A stretch of 64,000 nt of DNA, taken from positions 1 through 64,000 of the forward strand of contig JBKJIG010000104.1 in assembly GCA_046598415.1 (NCBI GenBank), written 5' to 3'. Position numbers and translations under genes: made by a program. The notes below the pieces were generated by a model. That model was given only the letters and a program-made list of their open reading frames with translations. It did no database searches and was not told the DNA's origin. This DNA comes from VFJZ01 sp046598415. Lineage in GTDB: Bacteria; Actinomycetota; Thermoleophilia; Gaiellales; F1-60-MAGs149. This document shows, piece after piece, positions 1-8,673 of the stretch (within the stretch, counting starts at the first letter, position 1; each line of letters opens with the position of its first letter).

Positions 1-1433
1 CGTCGTTCCACGACGCGTGCGACCGGCTGGGTATCCTCGTCTGGCAGGATCTGATGCTGGCGAACATGGACTATCCGTACGCAGATGACCGGTTCCGCGA
101 TCTTCTCGTCCGCGAAATCGCCGACCTGGCGGACGAGGTCGCCCATCGCCCGTCCCTGGCGGTCGTCTGCGGTGGTTCCGAGATCGAGCAGCAGGCGGCG
201 ATGCTCGGCATCGACCCGGCGACGGCCCGCGGCGAGCTCCTCGATGTGCTCGTTCCGGAGGCGGGCGCCGCTGCGGGCATCGTCGCGGCGTACGTGCCGT
301 CGACGCCGACCGGCGGCGACCTGCCGTTCCGGCCCCGCACGGGGATCGCACACTACTACGGCGTCGGCGCCTACCTGCGGCCGCTCGATGATGCGCGTCG
401 CGCAGAGGTCGGCTTCGCCGCCGAGTGTGTCGCCGTGGCCAACGTCCCGGCCGAGGCGTCGCTGCGCCGCCTGCGCCGCGCCGAACCGGCCCGCGCCATG
501 CCCGGGTCACCCGCCTGGCGCGCCGCGGCCCCGCGGGACAACGGCGCCGGCTGGGACTTCGAAGACGTTCGCGACCACTACCTGGGGACGCTGTTCGGCG
601 TCGACCCCGTGGCGCTTCGCGCTACCGACCCCGACCGGTACCTGGAGCTGTCGAGGCATGTCGGCGCCGAGCTGGTTCGCGCCGTGTTCGGCGAGTGGCG
701 GCGCGGTGCCTCGTCGTCCCGCGGGGGCCTCGTCTGGTGGCTGAACGACCTGCGCCTGGGTGCCGGTTTCGGGCTGGTCGACGCCGACGGCCGGCCGAAG
801 GCGCCGTACGGGGCCTTCGCGCGCCTGCTCGCTCCCGTCGCCGTGTGGCTCACGGACGAGGGCACGAACGGTGTCGACGTCCACGTCGCGAACGACACGG
901 CCGAGGAGGTCGCCGGCGACCTCGCCGTGCGGCTGTTCGCACGCGGTGAGGTGCCGGTCGGCGAGGGCCGGCGCTCGATCGCGGTCCCGGCCCGCTCGAC
1001 GGTGCGGTTCGGCGTGGAGGAACTGCTCGGCCGTTTCGTGGACGCCGCCTACGCGTATCGGTTCGGCCCGCCCGGGCACGACGTGGTCGCCGCCGTGCTC
1101 ACCGCCGGCGACCTCGTCGTCCGCGACATCTACTTCCCGCTCGGGCCACCCGCCGAGCGCGCTGCCGCCGCCTCCGCGTCACTGGTGGCCTCGATCGCAC
1201 CCGCGGATCCCGGCGGGAGTGTCGCCCTGCACGTGGTTGCGCATCGTCTGGTCTACGGCCTGCGCGTCGACGCCGAGGGATTCACGCCGGCTGTCGACCA
1301 CCTCGTGCTCGAACCCGGCGGCGCCGTCGTCGTGGACCTCGTGCCCGACCGATCGGCTGCCGGCTGGACCGGCGGTACGGTCGGTGCCACGAACCTCGAG
1401 GGTGTCGCTCCGATCACCGGTGGAGCCGGATGA
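1..1433 (+). CDS. GH2 beta-mannosidase-like glycoside hydrolase, 5'-truncated by window
   Basis: The reading frame is open from base 3, so the gene starts before the window; only the catalytic and C-terminal beta-sandwich parts are present. The text LGILVWQDLMLANMDYP at 24-80 is the signature of the GH2 (alpha/beta)8 barrel in beta-mannosidases and exo-glucosaminidases. CGGSEIE around base 180 matches the acid/base Glu segment (usually GNNE), and FAAECVAVANVP near 420-450 resembles the nucleophile region. The enzyme would hydrolyse beta-mannosides or related glycans, perhaps trimming the polysaccharide made by the neighbouring genes. The TGA overlaps the next ATG (ATGA), so the two are probably translationally coupled. 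No export signal can be judged because the N-terminus is missing. The fold is fairly sure; the substrate is not. Confidence 0.85.
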   Translation, partial: SFHDACDRLGILVWQDLMLANMDYPYADDRFRDLLVREIADLADEVAHRPSLAVVCGGSEIEQQAAMLGIDPATARGELLDVLVPEAGAAAGIVAAYVPSTPTGGDLPFRPRTGIAHYYGVGAYLRPLDDARRAEVGFAAECVAVANVPAEASLRRLRRAEPARAMPGSPAWRAAAPRDNGAGWDFEDVRDHYLGTLFGVDPVALRATDPDRYLELSRHVGAELVRAVFGEWRRGASSSRGGLVWWLNDLRLGAGFGLVDADGRPKAPYGAFARLLAPVAVWLTDEGTNGVDVHVANDTAEEVAGDLAVRLFARGEVPVGEGRRSIAVPARSTVRFGVEELLGRFVDAAYAYRFGPPGHDVVAAVLTAGDLVVRDIYFPLGPPAERAAAASASLVASIAPADPGGSVALHVVAHRLVYGLRVDAEGFTPAVDHLVLEPGGAVVVDLVPDRSAAGWTGGTVGATNLEGVAPITGGAG

Positions 1434-3154
1434 GCGACACGGCCGTGATCACGCCGATCTGGTTCGGGTCGCCCGAGGTGCCGGTCGCCGGCTGGCTGCA
1501 CTCGGCCGCCGCACCCGGGCGGGACATGTCGGTCGTCGTCTGCGGACCGCCCTTCGGCTGGGAGGACGTCTGCGCCTACCGATCGCTCCGCTCGCTGGCG
1601 AAGATGCTCGCCGCCGCCGGTCTGCCGACGCTGCGCTTCGACTTTCCCGGCACCGGCGACAGCGCCGACGGGGACGGAGATGCGGGCCGGTGGCGCGCTT
1701 GGGTGGGCGCGGTCGGTGACGCCGTCGCCGTCGTGCGCGCGCACGGTCCGGAACGTTGCGCGCTGGTCGGGATGGGGCTCGGAGGCGCCGTGGCGATGAC
1801 CGCCATCGACGAGGACCTCGCCGTCGACGGGATCGTCCTGTGGGACGCCGTCTTCGCCGGCCGCACCTGGTTGCGTCAGGCTCGCGCCTTTCAGCGGCTG
1901 GCCGCCCGGGACCGCCTTTCCGCCCCCATCTTCGCGTCCGGCGAGGGCGAGGAGCTCGCCGGGTTCGTGCTCGGCTCACTCCTGCGGGCAGACCTCGAGG
2001 CCCTCGACCTGCGGACGCCGCCGTCGCCCGTCCCGGGCTCGTGGGCCGACATGTTCGTCGTCGCGAGCGTGGCGCGCGGTGACCGCTCCGCCGGGGCAGC
2101 GGCGCTCGCCGGCCGCGGTGCGACGGTGAACCAGGCGGTGCTTGGAGGCATCGAGCCGATGCTCGACGAGCCGCACCGCGCATCCCCGGCGGTCGCCGGC
2201 TTCGAGGCGATCCGCGACCTCCTCGTCGGGCGGTCGGCTCCGTGGTCGCGCTCCGGTCTCGAACCCGTGCCGATGATGGCGGCCGTTCCGTCCGCCGGGG
2301 TTTGCGAGCGGGTTCTCACGGTGCGAGAGCCGGGCAAGCCTGACCTGTGCGCGGTGGAGAGCCGGCCCGCCAGCGGCGCTGCGTCCGACCTGTGGTTCAT
2401 CTTCCTGAACGCCGCCGGCGTCCGCCATATCGGTCCCAACCGCATGTGGGTTCGGTTCGCGCGCAGGCTCGCCGTCCAGGGGATCGGATCGCTGCGCGTC
2501 GACGTGCGCGGAGTCGGCGACGGCGGCGGGGACGAGGTCCTCGGCGACACGGTCGCCGCCTACTACGACTCGATCCTCTGGGACGACGTCGACCGGCTCG
2601 CCGACCATGCGAGGTCGCTCGGCGCCCGCAGCCTGGTCCTCGTCGGCCTGTGCAGCGGTGCGACGGCCGCCTTCCAGGCGGCCTGCCGTCGCGACGACGT
2701 CCGCTCCGTCGTGATGCTGAACCCGCTGCTCCTCGATTGGGACCAGCGGGCCGCGAGCGTGTCCGAGGCGGACAGCAGATGGCGGTCGGCGATCCGGCCC
2801 GGCCACTGGTTGCGCGGCAGCCGCTGGCGCAAGCTCGCCAGCGGTCAGGTGCCGCTGCGATCGCTCGCCCGAGCACTCGGCGCTCGGGTGATGCCCCGTC
2901 GCGGTGCGGCCGCCGGACCGGCCGAGCATCTCCGGGCGCTGGCCCGCACAGGTGTCGACGTCCATCTCGTGGTCGCCAAGGACGACGCGTCGGCCGACTT
3001 CATCACGCGTCTGGCCGGCGGCGACCCGGCGCTGCTCGCCGTCCCCGGTCTCGACGTCCGGGTGCTGACGGGTCCGGACCACACCTTCCGGCCGATGACC
3101 TCGCAGGAGGCGCTCTACCGGATCATCGAGGAGGTCGCAGATCGTGCCGTGTGA
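1430..3154 (+). CDS. Fused tandem alpha/beta hydrolase protein of polysaccharide locus
   Basis: This 574-residue protein contains two alpha/beta hydrolase folds. The first (about 1-265) shows the strand/oxyanion text LRFDFPGTGDS (69-78), but its nucleophile elbow reads GMGLG (114-118), with Gly where Ser should be, so it is probably inactive. The second (about 295-574) has LRVDVRGVGD, an elbow GLCSG (406-410) with Cys408 at the nucleophile position, and a late DHTF that could supply the His. Such hydrolases are common in exopolysaccharide clusters, where an acyl-transfer or ester-cleaving role is suspected. It overlaps the GH2 stop by 4 nt and the GT2 start by 11 nt, so it lies mid-operon. 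Specific function unknown. Confidence 0.8.
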   Translation: MSDTAVITPIWFGSPEVPVAGWLHSAAAPGRDMSVVVCGPPFGWEDVCAYRSLRSLAKMLAAAGLPTLRFDFPGTGDSADGDGDAGRWRAWVGAVGDAVAVVRAHGPERCALVGMGLGGAVAMTAIDEDLAVDGIVLWDAVFAGRTWLRQARAFQRLAARDRLSAPIFASGEGEELAGFVLGSLLRADLEALDLRTPPSPVPGSWADMFVVASVARGDRSAGAAALAGRGATVNQAVLGGIEPMLDEPHRASPAVAGFEAIRDLLVGRSAPWSRSGLEPVPMMAAVPSAGVCERVLTVREPGKPDLCAVESRPASGAASDLWFIFLNAAGVRHIGPNRMWVRFARRLAVQGIGSLRVDVRGVGDGGGDEVLGDTVAAYYDSILWDDVDRLADHARSLGARSLVLVGLCSGATAAFQAACRRDDVRSVVMLNPLLLDWDQRAASVSEADSRWRSAIRPGHWLRGSRWRKLASGQVPLRSLARALGARVMPRRGAAAGPAEHLRALARTGVDVHLVVAKDDASADFITRLAGGDPALLAVPGLDVRVLTGPDHTFRPMTSQEALYRIIEEVADRAV

Positions 3155-3968
3155 TCAGGCCCGCTGTTCGCTTGTCATCCCGTGCTTCAACGACGGCGCC
3201 TTCGTTCCAGGCGCGGTCGCCTCCGTGCGCGAGGACGAGCCCGTCGAGATCGTCGTCGTGGACGACGGCTCCACCGACGCCGGCACCCTCGCCGTCCTCG
3301 ACGACCTCCGCGGGCGCGGCATCCGCGTCATCCGGCAGGACAACGCCGGCCTCGCCGCAGCGCGGATGCGCGGCATCGCCGACACCTCGCAGCCGTTCGT
3401 CTTCTGCCTCGACTCCGACGACGAGCTCGCGCCGGGAGCGCTCGGCGCGCTCGCTGACGCCCTCCACGCGAACCCGGGCGCTGCCTTTGCGCTCGGATCG
3501 CTCGAGCTCTTCGGCGCGCGGTCCGGGGTGCGCGCCTTTCCGCCATGGGACCCGTGGCGCCTTCTCTACGCGAACCACTGGACGGCCCACGGGCTGTACC
3601 GGCGCGAGGAGCTGACGGCGGTCGGCGGCTGGACGCTGGCCGATTGCTACGAGGACTGGGACCTGCTGCTCGCGCTCGCCGAGCGTGACCGCTCACCTGT
3701 GATCCTCGAACGTGTCGCCGTGCGCTACCGCCAGCACGTCGGCGCGCGGATGAGCACGCGCTGCCGCGACCGGCACGGCGAGGTCTACGCGATCCTGCGC
3801 AGCCGCCATCCGGCCCTGTTCCGGCGGCGTCGCGAGCTCGCGCGTCGTTCGCCGGCGCGCATCTGGCAGCGGATCACGTTCCCGCTCGTGTTCGGCTCCC
3901 GACGGCTCTACCCCGTTGCCGTCAACCGGCAGGTCGATCGTCTGCGCGCCGCCCGACCGCGCCACTGA
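3144..3968 (+). CDS. Glycosyltransferase family 2
   Basis: A 274-residue GT-A enzyme starting at a GTG that overlaps the preceding stop by 11 nt. The N-terminal half has the GT2 pattern CSLVIPCFND (8-17), VVDDGST (38-44) for nucleotide binding, and the metal-binding DSDD (90-93). A W-x-EDWDLLL segment around 170-180 resembles the catalytic ED motif. It should transfer a sugar from a nucleotide-sugar donor to a lipid-linked polysaccharide intermediate at the cytoplasmic membrane; there is no membrane segment of its own. Its last 47 nt are also coding on the opposite strand for the flippase, an unusually long tail-to-tail overlap. Acceptor and sugar cannot be read from the sequence. Confidence 0.88.
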   Translation: MPCDQARCSLVIPCFNDGAFVPGAVASVREDEPVEIVVVDDGSTDAGTLAVLDDLRGRGIRVIRQDNAGLAAARMRGIADTSQPFVFCLDSDDELAPGALGALADALHANPGAAFALGSLELFGARSGVRAFPPWDPWRLLYANHWTAHGLYRREELTAVGGWTLADCYEDWDLLLALAERDRSPVILERVAVRYRQHVGARMSTRCRDRHGEVYAILRSRHPALFRRRRELARRSPARIWQRITFPLVFGSRRLYPVAVNRQVDRLRAARPRH

Positions 3969-5298
3969 CGACCCTCCGGGCCATGCGTCCCGCACGGACG
4001 AAGTCGTCGCGGCGGGGAATGACCGCGCCGGGTCGTGCATCCGCGCAACGGCGGTGGTAGACCCGCATTGCCGCGATGCCCCCGCTGCTGTAGGCCACGC
4101 TCGCGGCGACCGCCGCACCGGTCGCCCCGAACGGACCGATCAGCGCGATGTCGAGCGCGATCATGGTCGCGCCCGTCGCGACTTCCACGATCGACGAGAT
4201 GCCCGGCGCGCCAGTGGAGCGCAACGCGACCGAGTAGATCGCGAGCAGGCCGAGCCCGAACGAGCCGGGCAGGAGCGCAATGAACGGCTCCCTGGATACC
4301 ACGAACTCCGGACCGAAGAGCACCGGGAAGAGCACCAGGGCGGCGGGTGCGAGGACGAGCGTCCCGAGGATCAGCGCGACGAGCAGCCCCCGCGCCGTCC
4401 GGTCGGTCATCTCCGCACCCGAGCCGGAGACGACGGCGACGTGCGGGGCATAGCCGCGCTGCGCGGCGCTGGTCACGTGCTGGAGCGGATCGGACATGCT
4501 CACCGCCACGGCGTAGAAGCCGAGCGGCGCCGTGCCGGCCATGATCCCCAGCACCCACTGGTCGGCCCGCGCCGTCAGGACGCCGGACAGGACGGCGAAG
4601 AACGACCGGCCGCTGTATCCGACGATGGTACGCGACGTGAGCGGAGCGTCGTCCGGCGGCCGCTGCAGGCGCATCCGGACGATCGGCCAGAGGCCGGCGG
4701 CGCTGACGACGACCCGGGCGCCGGCCGTCGCGAGGAGCGCCCCCCGGACGGTGAGATCACCGGTCGCCGCCGCCGCGATCGAGTACACGGCGGGCAGCGC
4801 CGTCGAGACCACCGAACCGATCGCCGCCGTCCGGAAGCGCCGGGCCGCGAGGTTGATGCTGATCGTCCCGTCGAACAACGACGATGCGAAGGCCACCGCG
4901 GCCAGGACGAGGATCCCGGACCGCTGCTCGAACGTCGGTGGCGCGCTGCTCGTCAAGGCGTCCACGATCAGCCAGACCAGGACGGTGAGCGGCAGCGTCG
5001 TGATCGCGGCGGTGCCCACGTACAGGGCGATGAGCCGGCGGCGCGCCCAGGCATGACGCGCGCCGTAGAACGCCAGCGCGGCGGTGAGACCGGCGTGGGA
5101 GAAGATCGAGATGAACACGGCGGCCGTGATCGCGAACGCGTACTCGCCCCGGCCGCTCGGACCGAGCGAGCGCGCGATCACGATTGTCATCACGAACGCG
5201 CCCGCTGCCGCGATCAGCTGCGCGACGAGCAGCAGCACCGAGCCCCGCAACTGTCCGTCGATGGTGCTGGTGAGCGGGACGGTTGATCGTTCAGGCAC
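3922..5298 (-). CDS. Wzx-like polysaccharide flippase (MOP superfamily)
   Basis: A 458-residue polytopic membrane protein with about twelve to fourteen hydrophobic segments. The text RSLGPSGRGEYAFAITAA near residues 35-50 is typical of the oligosaccharide flippase/MATE-like family (usual form LGxxxyGxyal). It should move lipid-linked repeat units across the membrane before polymerisation. I chose GTG 5298, which overlaps the deacetylase stop by 8 nt; the open frame extends further upstream, but that part is arginine-rich text antisense in character to a flippase N-terminus. It sits downstream of the CE4 deacetylase on the same strand. Its C-terminus overlaps the convergent GT2 gene by 47 nt. 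Confidence 0.88.
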   Translation of the reverse strand: MPERSTVPLTSTIDGQLRGSVLLLVAQLIAAAGAFVMTIVIARSLGPSGRGEYAFAITAAVFISIFSHAGLTAALAFYGARHAWARRRLIALYVGTAAITTLPLTVLVWLIVDALTSSAPPTFEQRSGILVLAAVAFASSLFDGTISINLAARRFRTAAIGSVVSTALPAVYSIAAAATGDLTVRGALLATAGARVVVSAAGLWPIVRMRLQRPPDDAPLTSRTIVGYSGRSFFAVLSGVLTARADQWVLGIMAGTAPLGFYAVAVSMSDPLQHVTSAAQRGYAPHVAVVSGSGAEMTDRTARGLLVALILGTLVLAPAALVLFPVLFGPEFVVSREPFIALLPGSFGLGLLAIYSVALRSTGAPGISSIVEVATGATMIALDIALIGPFGATGAAVAASVAYSSGGIAAMRVYHRRCADARPGAVIPRRDDFVRAGRMARRVVSGAVGRRADDRPAG

Positions 5299-6184
5299 GG
5301 GCGTCCCGCCGCCGCACCGAAGAGCGCGACCGCGCGACCCAGGAGGGCCGGTCGCATGCCCCCTCCAGGATCGCCCTGAACTCCGCCGGGCGTTCGTTGC
5401 CGACGACCATCGTCCGTCGCAGCGACGTCCGGTCGGCGTCCCCGCCGTTGACGCCCGGCGCCGTCGAGACGGCGCCCTTGAGCCCTGCGCAGGCGGCCAC
5501 GATCGACCGCTCGCGCGGACCGTGGAACCCGCCCGCATAGCAGTACGTGTGGGTCTCGAAGCCCTCGGCGGCGAGACGATCGACGCAGCCGACGATCTCA
5601 GCTCGCACCGCGTCGTCGTCCAGGCGCGAGAGGTCGAGGTGGCGCGAGCCGTGTGGCTGCACGTCGACGAGCCCGGACGCGGCGAGCTGGTGGCACTCGT
5701 CCCAGTTCAGGAACGGCGGCGGGCGGTCATACCAGGTGCAGCGCGCCTCGCCGGTGATGATCTGGTCGCACACGAACACGGTCGCCGGCGTTCCCCGAGC
5801 GGCGAGGACCGGGAGCGCTTCGGTCAGCATGTCGCGGTAGCCGTCGTCGAAGACCACCGCCACCGCGCGTTCGCCGGGATGCGACTCGAGGCGGTGGTAG
5901 ACGTCACGCAGGGGGATGATCTCGATCCCGGCGGAGCGCACGACGTCGAGGTGCTGGCCGAGCCGCGCCGGCGGGATCGCGAGCACGTCGGACGGATCGT
6001 CGTTGACGGCGTGGTAGCCGAGGATCCGCACCCCCGTCCACGAATTCCCCGGCTGCCACGGCGACCAGGCGTGGGCCCGCGCGCGCACCCGCAGGAAGGC
6101 GCGGTACGGCAGAGCCTGCCGCATGGCCGGCAACGGCGGGACGTGAGCGGACGGCGGGGTGACGCTAGCGGGCGATGGGAGCAT
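5291..6184 (-). CDS. Polysaccharide deacetylase (NodB homology, CE4)
   Basis: A 297-residue protein. FDDGY (112-116) is CE4 motif 1, with the metal-binding and general-base aspartates, and HGSRH (178-182) is motif 2 (H-[ST]-x-x-H). The LGYHAVNDDPSDVLAIPPARL segment is typical of this group. It should remove N-acetyl groups from sugar residues of the polysaccharide. The ATG at 6184 gives a proline-rich N-terminus with no clear signal peptide; Met21 (6124) is an alternative. A near-match minus-10 (TACCCC, 6196-6191) precedes the ATG by 6 nt. It is the first gene of a reverse-strand pair with the flippase and diverges from the GT4 gene. Confidence 0.88.
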   Translation of the reverse strand: MLPSPASVTPPSAHVPPLPAMRQALPYRAFLRVRARAHAWSPWQPGNSWTGVRILGYHAVNDDPSDVLAIPPARLGQHLDVVRSAGIEIIPLRDVYHRLESHPGERAVAVVFDDGYRDMLTEALPVLAARGTPATVFVCDQIITGEARCTWYDRPPPFLNWDECHQLAASGLVDVQPHGSRHLDLSRLDDDAVRAEIVGCVDRLAAEGFETHTYCYAGGFHGPRERSIVAACAGLKGAVSTAPGVNGGDADRTSLRRTMVVGNERPAEFRAILEGACDRPSWVARSRSSVRRRDARA

Positions 6185-6227
6185 GCGGCCGGGGTAGGCG
6201 CCCAGCGGAGGCGCATCCGACTCAGTC

Positions 6228-6233
6228 TATACT
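6228..6233 (+). promoter_or_regulatory. Minus-10 TATACT, leaderless promoter of GT4 gene
   Basis: TATACT is the best minus-10 match in the window. It ends 6 nt before the GTG at 6240, so transcription should begin at or next to the start codon. No convincing minus-35 is visible. Confidence 0.6.
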
Positions 6234-6239
6234 CAGCGA

Positions 6240-7319
6240 GTGAGGACGCGGGTCCTGGTCGTGGCGTCGTTCGTGGCGCCGCGTGTCGGCGGGGTCGAGC
6301 GCTTCGTGGAGTGGCTGCGGGCGGCACTTCCGCCGGCCGGCTTCGACGTGCGCGTCCTCTCGGTCGACTTCCCGGGGTCGACCGCCGACGTGACGGTGCC
6401 GCACCGGTCGGTCTCGCTGACCGTCCTTCCCGTCGTCCTGCCGACGCCCACGGCGCAGCGGATTCTCAGGGCGGAGATCGCGGCCGCCGATGTGGTGCTC
6501 CTGCAGTCCGCGCTCCATCCCCTCTCGCTCTGGGCCGGCCTCGCTGCGCGGGCAACGAGGACGCCGGCGCTGACCGTCGTGCACACCGCGCAGAACTACG
6601 CGCACGGAACCGGCCCCGCGGCGTTCGTCGCCCGTGCCTACGACGTCGGCGTGCCGGCAGCCGTGCTGCGGCTGGCGCCGCCGATCTCGCTCTCCGCGAG
6701 CAGTGACGGATTCCTCCGCGACACCTACGGGATCGAGCCGGTTGCGACGGTCCCCTTCCCGCTCGCCGACCTCCCCGCCGCCTCTGCCGGGCCGCGACGG
6801 CCGGGACCGCTGCGCGTGGTCTGCGCGACACGGCTCTCGCCCGAGAAGGACGTCGGGGCGGTGATCGCGGCGTGCGACAGTTGCCGGGAGATCGTGCTCG
6901 ACGTGTATGGCGACGGCCCGGGCGAGGCGGCGCTTCGCATCCTCGCCGAGAGCCGGCCCTGGCTGACCGTCCACGGCGCCACGCCCTGGACGGAGGTCAT
7001 CGCCGCCCAGGCGACGGCCGACGCCTGTCTGTCGGCTGCGCGGATGGAGAACGTCGGCGTGGCGATCCTCGAGGCCCTCGCCCTCGGCACGCCGGTCGTG
7101 ACGACCGCCGTCGGCGACGCCCCGAGCTACCTGCCAGACGGGCTCGGCTGGCTCGCCACCGCCCCCGGGCATCCCGAGGAGCTCGCGGTCGCCCTCGCGC
7201 GGCTGCGCACCGGGTACGACGACGTCCGGCAGCGCGTCTGGCGGCACGCCGCGGTACTGCGGGCGCGTCACGCCCCCGAGCGGACCGTCGCCGGTCTCGC
7301 CCGCCTGCTCACTCGTTGA
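6240..7319 (+). CDS. Glycosyltransferase family 4
   Basis: A 359-residue GT-B enzyme. The N-terminus VASFVAPRVGGVERFV is the GT4 acceptor-domain glycine loop, CATRLSPEKDV starts the donor domain, and ENVGVAILEALALGTPVVTT is the E-x7-E donor-binding motif characteristic of GT4. It should transfer a sugar with retention of configuration to the growing lipid-linked glycan in the cytoplasm. The GTG start is fixed by the TATACT box 6 nt upstream; there is no Shine-Dalgarno sequence. It stands alone between two reverse-strand operons, and its stop overlaps the Wzy gene tail-to-tail by 11 nt. Confidence 0.9.
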   Translation: MRTRVLVVASFVAPRVGGVERFVEWLRAALPPAGFDVRVLSVDFPGSTADVTVPHRSVSLTVLPVVLPTPTAQRILRAEIAAADVVLLQSALHPLSLWAGLAARATRTPALTVVHTAQNYAHGTGPAAFVARAYDVGVPAAVLRLAPPISLSASSDGFLRDTYGIEPVATVPFPLADLPAASAGPRRPGPLRVVCATRLSPEKDVGAVIAACDSCREIVLDVYGDGPGEAALRILAESRPWLTVHGATPWTEVIAAQATADACLSAARMENVGVAILEALALGTPVVTTAVGDAPSYLPDGLGWLATAPGHPEELAVALARLRTGYDDVRQRVWRHAAVLRARHAPERTVAGLARLLTR

Positions 7320-8673
7320 GCCGCTGCCGCTGAAGGGTGGCACCGGCCCAGATCAGGGCCATCACCAGCCACAGGTGCCGCCAGTGCAACGTGTCGACGA
7401 AGGGGCTGTTCGCCAGCAGGCCGATAAGGCTCCCGAGCAGCGCAGCCGAGCCGACACCGGCGACGTCGCCGTCGCGCACGACGAACCCGAAGGCCGCGAC
7501 GAGGGTGCCGCCGAGCACCAGCAGGAAGGGCAGCGTCCCGGCGATCCCCTGTTCGACGAGGAGCCGGACCGGCAGGCTGTGGGTCGAGATCGCCAGGACC
7601 TGCTCCGCCTGGCCGGGGCCGTACCCGATGATGTGGTGGGTGCCCACCTCGAGGCCGGAGGCCTGGTTCGCGAAGCGGTTGTTGTCGTAGGCCTGGACCT
7701 TCGAGCGTTCTTCGAGGAACCCGAGCGATCCGGTCGACGCGAGGAAAGCGAACGCCGTTGCGCCGGCGGCTGAGAAGGCGGTGACGAGCTTCACGGCGCG
7801 CCCGAAGCCGCTGCGACGGCTGGCGTAGACCAGGACCACGACGAAGCACGCGACTCCCAGATTCAGCCATCCGGCCCGGCTGAACGCGAAGACGTTTCCG
7901 GCGACGACCACGCAGAACGCCACGAAGACCCTGGAGGTGCGCCATCCCAGCAGCCGCGGCCGGATCAGCTCCTCGGCGAGGATCGCCGCCGCCAGCACGA
8001 GGTAGGGCCCGAAGACGTTCGGGTCCTTGAACAGCGCCATCGCGCGCGATGGGTCGTAGAGGAAGAGCGTCCGAGCGGGAAAGCCCGGCACCTTCAGCGA
8101 ACCGATTGCGAGCAGCGCCGAGACGATCGCCGACCAGATGTAGGCGTGCATGCAGCGCCGCAGGAGCGGGCCGTCCGAGGCGATCGAGCCGATGAACATG
8201 GCGGCGGCGACGAGATACAGGGAGATCGCCTCGAACCGAACGGCGCGGGTGATGTCCGGGGCGTTGGCGATCGACAGCAGCGAGACGAAGCACCATGCGA
8301 CGAGCCCGATTCCGACGGCCGGCGGTACCCGGATCGTCAGCACGCGTCCGCCCGCGATCGCGGTCAGGATCAGGATTCCGAAGATCACGTCGCTCGGTGC
8401 GGGCTCCGACCGGACGACGGCGAGCAGCGCAAACGCCGCGACCGTGATCCCGGCCGGCGCGCCATAGGCCAGCACGGTGATCACGACCGTCACCGCGAGC
8501 CCCGGGATGATCAGGTAGGAGAACGGCGGTTGCAGGTTCGTCGCGGCGATCGCGATCGCCGCGCCGACGAGGCCGGCCAGCACGATCCAGACAAACAGGC
8601 CCGCGATGCGGACGAGCGACACGGCGCCGGGCGCCACGGTCCGTCCCGCGGCGCTCGTCGGCCTAATTCCCAC
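7309..8673 (-). CDS. O-antigen ligase/polymerase (Wzy-like) membrane protein
   Basis: About 454 residues with roughly ten or eleven transmembrane helices and one large extracytoplasmic loop. The segment FKDPNVFGPYLVLAAAI and the later GVGTHHIIGYGPGQ/THSLPVRLLVEQGI-type text match the Wzy/WaaL (O-antigen ligase, Wzy_C) superfamily, with the loop Arg/His residues expected there. It should polymerise repeat units or ligate the glycan on the outer face of the membrane. The start is uncertain: GTG 8673 overlaps the kinase stop by 11 nt, and GTG 8637 is an equally plausible start nearer the first helix. It is co-transcribed with the upstream Wzz/BY-kinase gene. Confidence 0.85.
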   Translation of the reverse strand: MGIRPTSAAGRTVAPGAVSLVRIAGLFVWIVLAGLVGAAIAIAATNLQPPFSYLIIPGLAVTVVITVLAYGAPAGITVAAFALLAVVRSEPAPSDVIFGILILTAIAGGRVLTIRVPPAVGIGLVAWCFVSLLSIANAPDITRAVRFEAISLYLVAAAMFIGSIASDGPLLRRCMHAYIWSAIVSALLAIGSLKVPGFPARTLFLYDPSRAMALFKDPNVFGPYLVLAAAILAEELIRPRLLGWRTSRVFVAFCVVVAGNVFAFSRAGWLNLGVACFVVVLVYASRRSGFGRAVKLVTAFSAAGATAFAFLASTGSLGFLEERSKVQAYDNNRFANQASGLEVGTHHIIGYGPGQAEQVLAISTHSLPVRLLVEQGIAGTLPFLLVLGGTLVAAFGFVVRDGDVAGVGSAALLGSLIGLLANSPFVDTLHWRHLWLVMALIWAGATLQRQRLNE

